DNA of 64,000 bases, from the NCBI GenBank assembly GCA_012840925.1, contig DUVS01000009.1, positions 1 to 64,000 of the forward strand, read 5' to 3'. Under the pieces are notes generated by a model, which was given only the letters and a program-made list of their open reading frames with translations, ran no database searches and was not told where the DNA came from. This DNA is from Bacillota bacterium (GTDB taxonomy: Bacteria > Bacillota > Limnochordia > Darwinibacteriales > DTU012). Positions 55,506 to 61,699 of the stretch are shown here, in pieces (positions within the stretch are counted from its first letter, which is position 1; each line of letters begins with the position of its first letter). A program made the position numbers and the translations under genes.

Positions 55506-56204
55506 GTGAAAAAAGCAATATCTGTAATCATAGTCGCGGTAGTTCTGATTATTTCCGTTCCAGCAGCTGCATTCGAGCTAAGTGGTGGACTATGGTCTGT
55601 TACTGAACAGGATCTTATTCCCCCCAATCAGATTACCAATATTTACCGAATGGATCTGACTTTGGTGCAGATTGGGCCGCTGCGTTTGATGGGCAGTGGT
55701 CAATACGGTGGTAAACTGAACAATATCGCTGATTTTATGGATTTGGTGCGGGATGATTTGAATGAAGAGAGACTGGCAGAGTTAGATGATTTTTATCTCT
55801 TAGGCGGCTTGGCCGGCAAGGTCAGAGTAGATTGGCCGGTGTACAGCCAACTAGCTGTAATTACTAGTGTAGGGTATGATGCTATAGGCCATGTAGGCAA
55901 ACAAGGTGACAATGTTGATGATATCACCAGCGGGCTTTATGGTGGCATTACTTACGGCGCTGGGCTCGGAGTCGAGATTGCTCCGGGGTTGAAGCTGGCG
56001 GGAATCTATGAATACACACCGTCGATTAAGAACCTGATTGGTGATAGTGACAGCGGCAGCATTCAGGCATTTGATATCAACATCGAGTATCAGATTCCGG
56101 TGGTGTTTGCTCGAGCAGGTTATCGTTTCCAATCCCTTAAACTCGACAACGCCAGTGGACATCGCCTCAGCGGCTTCTATGTCGGGGCTGGCATTCACTT
56201 CTAG
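55506..56204 (+). CDS. Outer-membrane beta-barrel protein
   Basis: A 232-residue exported protein. A signal peptide (KKAISVIIVAVVLIISVPAAA) is followed by alternating amphipathic strands such as GLYGGITYGAGLGVEIAPGLKLAGIYEYTP (split: GGITYGAGLGVEI, LKLAGIYEYTP) and VVFARAGYRFQSLKL. The chain ends YVGAGIHF, and a C-terminal Phe is the classical outer-membrane barrel assembly signal. No binding motif is recognised. The GTG start follows AGGAGGGG. It supports a diderm envelope for this organism. Confidence 0.78.
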   Translation: MKKAISVIIVAVVLIISVPAAAFELSGGLWSVTEQDLIPPNQITNIYRMDLTLVQIGPLRLMGSGQYGGKLNNIADFMDLVRDDLNEERLAELDDFYLLGGLAGKVRVDWPVYSQLAVITSVGYDAIGHVGKQGDNVDDITSGLYGGITYGAGLGVEIAPGLKLAGIYEYTPSIKNLIGDSDSGSIQAFDINIEYQIPVVFARAGYRFQSLKLDNASGHRLSGFYVGAGIHF

Positions 56205-56221
56205 AGATAAGTGATTAAAGC

Positions 56222-56255
56222 ATAAACCGGAGGTTGCGGACCTCCGGTTTATTTG
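56222..56255 (+). terminator. Intrinsic terminator after the barrel gene
   Basis: AAACCGGAGGT at 56224-56234 and ACCTCCGGTTT at 56240-56250 form an 11-bp stem with a five-base loop, followed by ATTTG. It overlaps the 3' end of the convergent gene. Confidence 0.8.
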
Positions 56256-57724
56256 TCTGCAGATGGAATTGCTATGAAGTCCTTGATTCTCCATCCCAGA
56301 TGATGACGGTAGTAACCAAACTGCATTCTTAGCGACAAACCGGTGCTGGTTTGCACTAAAAACACAACTTGATGATGATCCACATCGGCAGCAACTGCAG
56401 TCCATTCAATCTCTCCCTGGAGTTGCTGCAGAAAACTAATTGTAGGAACCTTGGCGCCAGCCTGGAGGTGATAGTCCAGCCAGGCCAGATCGAGATCGGT
56501 TAAGGCATTGGTTAGTTCACCAATGCACTGGTGCAATACCGGATCCTCAATTCGCTCAATAAATTGATACCCGGCCGGGATTTGCACGAACGATTGAATC
56601 AGCCAAGCTTCTCCTTGTTTGTGCCAAGTAATCTTAGCTTTGGAGTTGAGGATCTGGCCAACATAAATCTCGGCATAGACCGATGCAGTTGGCAGGTTAA
56701 GCTCCACTTCCACCAACTGGCTAGCTATGTGGTTGTCTGTTTCCGGCCAATTGACCAGATAATCAATAAACTGACGGCGATCGGGGAAGTCCTTGTCCAG
56801 CAGTAGATCCAACAGATCCCGGTCCCGGTCAGCAAGCGCCTGGCTGAATTCTCGAAGGGCATCAGTCAATTCGGCAAGGGCTGGATCCGTTTCCCCAGTC
56901 TTCGCTGTAGTGTCGGTCTGGGACGAAGTGGGATCGCTAGGCAGCTCGGGCGGCAGCTCGATCTCTGATTCGGTTGGAAGTTCAACTGGAGTATCAGGCT
57001 CGATCGGCTCCAGATCCACCATCGGCGGTGTGATTGGTACACCAACCTGATCAGAATCCTCACCTTGATCCTGATCTTCGTCTTGGACCTGGTCTTGGTC
57101 TAGATCTTGGTCTGGATCCGTAGGTTCCAGGCCGCTTTGATCCAATTCCCATTCTGCAGCTATGTCAGCTGGAGCATGATCTCCGAACCAGATCACAGGG
57201 TAGCTCTGATTCACGAGCAGCCATGTATAGGTAGAAAATGTGGATTGGCGTTCTTCAACCAATTCTCCGTTCATCTTGGGTACGTGTTCCTGAGGCAGGG
57301 TGATCTTGATCCGATACTCCTGGCCTAGTTTTTGGGTGAATTCCGGGAACCACTTTAAGCTTCGATTTAAGGTTTTATCCGGGAGCAGATCATAGTTGGG
57401 TAAAAAACCTTCGTAGCTTAGTTCCAAGGTTCCATTGGGTTGACCGGGTTCCATGCTGACAGTTACCACCGTCCTGCTGTGAGTCCGGTCAACTTCGTAG
57501 GTAGTCAGCCCCGGAATCCAAAGGGTTGTGACTTGGGCGTTGGGGAACAAAGCAAATTCAATCAATTCCAGATTTTCAGGCAGAGAAAAAAGGGCGTGGA
57601 CCCGGATGAAGCCTTGTTCGGGAACGAAGAACACTTCAGCATAGTTCGGATCACCGGCATGCACCAAGCTGCCGGGTAATGTCATACATAGTATAACTGC
57701 GCAGATACAGCCTAGATGTCTCAC
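56249..57724 (-). CDS. Secreted protein with acidic repeat linker, unknown function
   Basis: A 491-residue exported protein I do not recognise. A signal peptide (about 1-23) precedes a beta-rich N-terminal domain (about 25-195, with VFFVPEQGFIRVHALFSLP). An acidic, Pro-rich linker of about 90 residues follows, with DQDLDQDQVQDEDQDQ and TPVELPTESEIELPPELP. Two C-terminal regions (about 290-390 and 395-490) each look like an NTF2-like alpha-beta fold (AELTDALREFSQALADRD and IGELTNALTDLDLAWLD). GTG 57724 follows AAGGAGG by seven bases. It may be an envelope-associated interaction protein. Confidence 0.7.
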   Translation of the reverse strand: MRHLGCICAVILCMTLPGSLVHAGDPNYAEVFFVPEQGFIRVHALFSLPENLELIEFALFPNAQVTTLWIPGLTTYEVDRTHSRTVVTVSMEPGQPNGTLELSYEGFLPNYDLLPDKTLNRSLKWFPEFTQKLGQEYRIKITLPQEHVPKMNGELVEERQSTFSTYTWLLVNQSYPVIWFGDHAPADIAAEWELDQSGLEPTDPDQDLDQDQVQDEDQDQGEDSDQVGVPITPPMVDLEPIEPDTPVELPTESEIELPPELPSDPTSSQTDTTAKTGETDPALAELTDALREFSQALADRDRDLLDLLLDKDFPDRRQFIDYLVNWPETDNHIASQLVEVELNLPTASVYAEIYVGQILNSKAKITWHKQGEAWLIQSFVQIPAGYQFIERIEDPVLHQCIGELTNALTDLDLAWLDYHLQAGAKVPTISFLQQLQGEIEWTAVAADVDHHQVVFLVQTSTGLSLRMQFGYYRHHLGWRIKDFIAIPSADK

Positions 57725-57822
57725 CAATAAACCTCCTTCGATCCAATATTACATTTCTTGGATCGCTACGGGAATCCTCCCTACTGACCACCAACATCTG
57801 GCAATTATTGTTGACGAGATAG

Positions 57823-57851
57823 TTGTTTTTTTCCTCAGAACTTGATATAAT
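57823..57851 (+). promoter_or_regulatory. Promoter of the aminotransferase-reductase gene
   Basis: A perfect -10 TATAAT at 57846-57851 lies 17 bases after a weak -35 TTGTTT at 57823-57828. Transcription would start inside the palindrome that begins five bases downstream. Confidence 0.65.
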
Positions 57852-57855
57852 ACAT

Positions 57856-57877
57856 CTGTGCACAAATTTGTGTACAG
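57856..57877. promoter_or_regulatory. 22-bp palindromic operator at the transcription start
   Basis: CTGTgCACAAATTTGTGtACAG is a palindrome with a single mismatched pair. It lies immediately after the -10 box, where a bound repressor would block initiation. The regulator is not evident; AraC proteins rarely bind such symmetric sites, so the gene may lie outside the window. Confidence 0.65.
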
Positions 57878-57896
57878 ATACTGAGGGAGGTAGACT

Positions 57897-60566
57897 ATGC
57901 ATCCGTACATCGATCATGTCAATCCAAACCTAGGTGAATTGTTAACCAAAATCAGGCTCGACAAGTGTTTTGTCCGGGGTCAAGGTTGTTACCTGTATGA
58001 TCAAGAGGGCAATACATATCTTGATTTGATTGCTGCTTATGGTGCTTTACCATTTGGTTTCAATCCACCTGAAATCTGGGAAGCCATTCGACAGGTAGAG
58101 GCTTCACAAGAGCCGAGTTCTGTGCAGCCGTCACTGTTAACGCCTGCCGGACAGTTGGCCAAGAGTCTATTGGCTGTCGCCCCCGGAATGGGTAAGGTGA
58201 CTTTTGCCAACAGCGGAGCTGAAGCGGTTGAGGCCGCCATCAAACTGGCCCGTTCCAAGGCCGGGAAGCAGGGAATAATCTCCACAATCAACAGCTTTCA
58301 CGGTAAAACGTTGGGCGCTCTTTCGGCTACAGGCAACGCAAGTTACCAGCGAGCTTTTGGCGCTCCTGTTGAAGGGTTCCGGTTTGTTCCATACGGAGAC
58401 ATTGACAGCTTGAAGCAATTGCTGGAAGCAGAGGCTCAAGAGATCGCAGCGGTGATCCTGGAGCCCATCCAGGGAGAAGGCGGCATCGTTGAACCTCCGC
58501 CTGGATATCTGACTCAGGTGCGCGACTTGTGTACCCGATATGAAGTGCTGTTGATTTTTGATGAGATTCAGACCGGGTTGGGCCGCACCGGACTGCTGTT
58601 TGCCAGCCAGGCTGAGGGTGTTATCCCGGATATTATGACCATAGCTAAAGCATTAGGTGGAGGGCTGGTCCCAATTGGGGCTATGTTGTGTACTGACGAA
58701 GTCTACACAGAAGAGTTTGCGGCCAAGCATTCTTCCACCTTTGCCGGTAATACGATAGCCTGCCGCGTTGGTTTGAGGGTGTTGGAACTCTTAACCAAGG
58801 ACGAACAATGGCTGGTAAGGGAAGTGGCCCGGAAAGGTGAGCGTTTCAAGGAAGGTTTGGAAACCATTCAAGCTAAGTATCCGCAGATTATCAAAGGCGT
58901 CCGGGGCAGGGGTTTAATGCTGGGGCTGGATTTTGGCAGTACCAAAGCCCCTTATCCCGACAGTATGCTTGGGATTATGGCTGAGCAAAAAGGACTGACG
59001 CCGATTATCGCCAGCCACTTGTTAAATGTGGGGCGGGTGCGGGTTGCTCCGACCTTAAACGGTGCCAGTGTAATCCGAATCGAGCCACCGCTGGTGATTA
59101 CTGATCAACAGATCGATTACGCGTTAGAGGCCATCGAGAGGACTACAGCCGTTCTGGCACTGCGCAATACGGCTGCTTTGACAAGGCATCTGGTTCCGGG
59201 AGATGTTAAGCTTGATTTTGATGGCGGCAAAGACTCCGAATCTGCAGATTTGCAGCTGCCGCCTGCGCCGCAGGCTCACAACCGGGATCTGTCAGCGGAT
59301 GGAGATGGCCGGTTTGCCTTCATTATCCATCCTCTGAATCTGCAGAACTATGCTGAATATGATCAAAGCCTGAAAGCTTTCACGCATGAACAGTTGCTGG
59401 ACTTGGCGGAACGCTGGACTGATCTGCTGGATCCGTTCGTCCTCTCTACCGTCCGGATTACTTCGCCAACAGGCAGCAGCGCAACTGGAGACTTTATCGT
59501 TGTACCTTATACTGCGGCTGAACTTGTCGAGATGCCGAGGGAGAAGGCGGAAGCGAAAATTATCCAAGCTGTGGAGCTGGCAGAAGAGCGGGGAGCAAGA
59601 ATCGTAGGGCTGGGAGCTTATACTTCCGTAGTAACGGGAGGTGGGCGATCGTTATTAAGGCATGTTTCCGTTCCATTGACAACAGGAAACAGTTTCACGG
59701 TTACTTCAGGTGTAGATGCGCTGCTCATCGGCGCAGAGAAGCTGGGGTTGACACTGAACGAAACCACTGCTGCCATTGTAGGAGCAGGTGGAGCCATAGG
59801 CAAAGCATCCGCCTTACTGCTGGCGGAGCGTGTGTCCAGGCTTGTCCTGATCGGAAACCCGCAGCGTCCTGAAAAGAACCGCTTGCGGATGCTCAGGGTG
59901 CTGGCAGAAATGTACCGGTACCTGAGGGAACAGCGAGCCAGAGGAGTGACATACGCATCTGGCAGTATTGGCGCCTATGTCAACAGCTTATCTGATCTAC
60001 CATCTGTCGATGATCCCTTAAATGACTGGATCAGCTGCGTTGAAGATGAGCTGAAACGTCCCAATAGCCCAGTAACCATCACAGTTGACTTAAGGCAAAA
60101 CTTGCCGCAGGCTGACTTGATTCTGGCAGCCACCAGCAGCACAGAAGCGTTGATTACTCCCGATATTATCAAAGCCGGCGCATTGATCTGTGATATGTCC
60201 CGGCCGGGAAATGTCAGTGCCGAAGTTCTGGAAAAGCGTCCTGATGTACTGGTGATCGATGGAGGCGTTATTGAACTGCCGGGGAAACCGGATCTAGGCT
60301 GGAACTTTGGTTTTGACAAAGGTTTAGCTTATGCCTGTATGTCCGAGACAATGATTCTTGCTCTGGAAAAGATCTATGCCAATACAAGTATTGGTGCAGA
60401 CTTAAATTTGGAGTACATGAATCAACTGAAGGAATATGCCGCAGCCCATGGGTTTAAGCTGGCTGGTTTTCGCAGCTTTGACTTACCGCTGCCCGTCAGT
60501 GTATGGGAGCGGGTGGTAGCTGCCCGTAAATCTATAGTAAACAGCACCGAACCTGTGTCGATTTGA
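57897..60566 (+). CDS. Fused class III aminotransferase and acyl-ACP-reductase-like protein
   Basis: An 889-residue cytosolic two-enzyme protein. Residues about 1-430 are a PLP class III aminotransferase: NSGAEAVEAAIKLAR, IFDEIQTGLGRTG, and K251 in IAKALGGGLVP as the Schiff-base lysine. Residues about 465-880 resemble the aldehyde-forming acyl-ACP reductase (AAR) family: FAFIIHPLNLQNYAEYD, GLGAYTSVVTGGG, Rossmann motif VGAGGAIGKAS (G629-G635), and C765 in GALICDMSRPG as a candidate thioester nucleophile. The reductase would make an aldehyde and the transaminase an amine. This resembles PigE and TamH logic with the order reversed, but the product is inferred. GGGAGG precedes the ATG. Confidence 0.85.
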   Translation: MHPYIDHVNPNLGELLTKIRLDKCFVRGQGCYLYDQEGNTYLDLIAAYGALPFGFNPPEIWEAIRQVEASQEPSSVQPSLLTPAGQLAKSLLAVAPGMGKVTFANSGAEAVEAAIKLARSKAGKQGIISTINSFHGKTLGALSATGNASYQRAFGAPVEGFRFVPYGDIDSLKQLLEAEAQEIAAVILEPIQGEGGIVEPPPGYLTQVRDLCTRYEVLLIFDEIQTGLGRTGLLFASQAEGVIPDIMTIAKALGGGLVPIGAMLCTDEVYTEEFAAKHSSTFAGNTIACRVGLRVLELLTKDEQWLVREVARKGERFKEGLETIQAKYPQIIKGVRGRGLMLGLDFGSTKAPYPDSMLGIMAEQKGLTPIIASHLLNVGRVRVAPTLNGASVIRIEPPLVITDQQIDYALEAIERTTAVLALRNTAALTRHLVPGDVKLDFDGGKDSESADLQLPPAPQAHNRDLSADGDGRFAFIIHPLNLQNYAEYDQSLKAFTHEQLLDLAERWTDLLDPFVLSTVRITSPTGSSATGDFIVVPYTAAELVEMPREKAEAKIIQAVELAEERGARIVGLGAYTSVVTGGGRSLLRHVSVPLTTGNSFTVTSGVDALLIGAEKLGLTLNETTAAIVGAGGAIGKASALLLAERVSRLVLIGNPQRPEKNRLRMLRVLAEMYRYLREQRARGVTYASGSIGAYVNSLSDLPSVDDPLNDWISCVEDELKRPNSPVTITVDLRQNLPQADLILAATSSTEALITPDIIKAGALICDMSRPGNVSAEVLEKRPDVLVIDGGVIELPGKPDLGWNFGFDKGLAYACMSETMILALEKIYANTSIGADLNLEYMNQLKEYAAAHGFKLAGFRSFDLPLPVSVWERVVAARKSIVNSTEPVSI

Positions 60567-60583
60567 CACAGGTTCTGTTTTTA
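60549..60583 (+). terminator. Intrinsic terminator after the fusion gene
   Basis: GAACCTGTGTC and GACACAGGTTC form an 11-bp stem with a five-base loop that includes part of the stop codon, followed by TGTTTTT. Confidence 0.88.
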
Positions 60584-60593
60584 AGGGTTTTGG

Positions 60594-61460
60594 TCATGTG
60601 ATTTGTCTGAAGCCTGTACTGGTTTCAGTCCGGATGCTGCCCTTCCTGTACTGCATCGGTGATACGTTGGTAAACTGCTTAAACACCCTGCAGAAGTGGG
60701 TATGGCTTTCGTAACCTACTTGCTCGGAGATTTCGCTGACGGGCAAATCACTGGTGAGCAGCAAGTGCTGAGCAGCCTTGATCCGGGTGTTGTTCAAGTA
60801 TTCAGTCAATGTCAAACCTGTTACTTGTTTAAACATCCGGCTGAGATAATAGGGGCTGATATAGAATTGATGTGCGATCTTGGCCAAGTTCAGTTTTTCC
60901 TGGTAGTTCTTCCGTATATATTGGATGATTTTGTGAATGGTGTGGTAGATCGGATTAAGATCATTGAAGTAATTCGGGGCGAGATCAAAGTTGAGTTGAT
61001 TGGCAAACAACAGCAGCTCTGTGAGGAGAATCTGCTGGTATAGGTTTTTGTAGGGATGCTGCTGGATATATTCCGAGATCATTTTCTTCAACAGCCCTTC
61101 CACAAAATTTTGTTGGGAGACCGTGAGATGAATGACTTTGGCTTCATGATAAAAACAGCTCAGCAGCTCTTTGATTTGAGCGTCAGAAAGCATTTGCTCC
61201 AGCATTTCCTCAGTAAAATATACTACATAGCGGGCGTGAGAGCCGATATTGCTGTCTGCATCCGTCGTCCTGTGAATATACCCTTTGGAAATGAAGACCA
61301 GATCCCCCTGGTGGACATGGTATATCTGATCTTCAATGAAATAAAAACGATCCCCTGATACCAGATAATATATCTCGTAATGCTCGTGTTCATGTTTACG
61401 AGGCATCGAGTATGAAGTGTCCAGTTTGTTATACAACACTGCAAATCTGACCCCACTCAT
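60594..61460 (-). CDS. AraC-family regulator with cupin sensor
   Basis: A 288-residue regulator. The N-terminal AraC-type cupin (about 1-150) shows HEHEHYEIYYLVSGD and HQGDLVFISKGYIHRT, and usually binds a sugar. The C-terminal double helix-turn-helix (about 190-285) shows LAKIAHQFYISPYYLSRMFKQ and EISEQVGYESHTHFCRVFKQF. ATG 61460 is preferred, with GGGGGG upstream. It is divergent from the large solute-binding protein gene, whose promoter has a good -10 but no -35. That pattern suggests activation of that gene. Confidence 0.9.
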   Translation of the reverse strand: MSGVRFAVLYNKLDTSYSMPRKHEHEHYEIYYLVSGDRFYFIEDQIYHVHQGDLVFISKGYIHRTTDADSNIGSHARYVVYFTEEMLEQMLSDAQIKELLSCFYHEAKVIHLTVSQQNFVEGLLKKMISEYIQQHPYKNLYQQILLTELLLFANQLNFDLAPNYFNDLNPIYHTIHKIIQYIRKNYQEKLNLAKIAHQFYISPYYLSRMFKQVTGLTLTEYLNNTRIKAAQHLLLTSDLPVSEISEQVGYESHTHFCRVFKQFTNVSPMQYRKGSIRTETSTGFRQIT

Positions 61461-61575
61461 AGAAATCCCCCCTGTCGTGCATTCCAATTCTATCATAAAT
61501 CAATCCGCATGGCAAAAAATGTTGAATGTGTTAGCATTTGGCAAAAGAAGTAAAGAAACTTAGCTATCCTTGCGC

Positions 61576-61581
61576 TATAAT
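61576..61581 (+). promoter_or_regulatory. Candidate -10 box of the large binding-protein gene
   Basis: TATAAT lies about 120 bases before the start codon, with no recognisable -35 at 16-18 bases. Such promoters usually need an activator, and the divergent AraC protein is the obvious candidate. Confidence 0.5.
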
Positions 61582-61699
61582 AATAAACGATTAGATGTCC
61601 CTAACTAGAAATTAACAGGAATTTAAGATCAATTGTCGAATGATGAAGTGGGAACTAGTTTTTCAGCCCAATGTAGGCAGAGAAGGGGTAGATTAGGAC

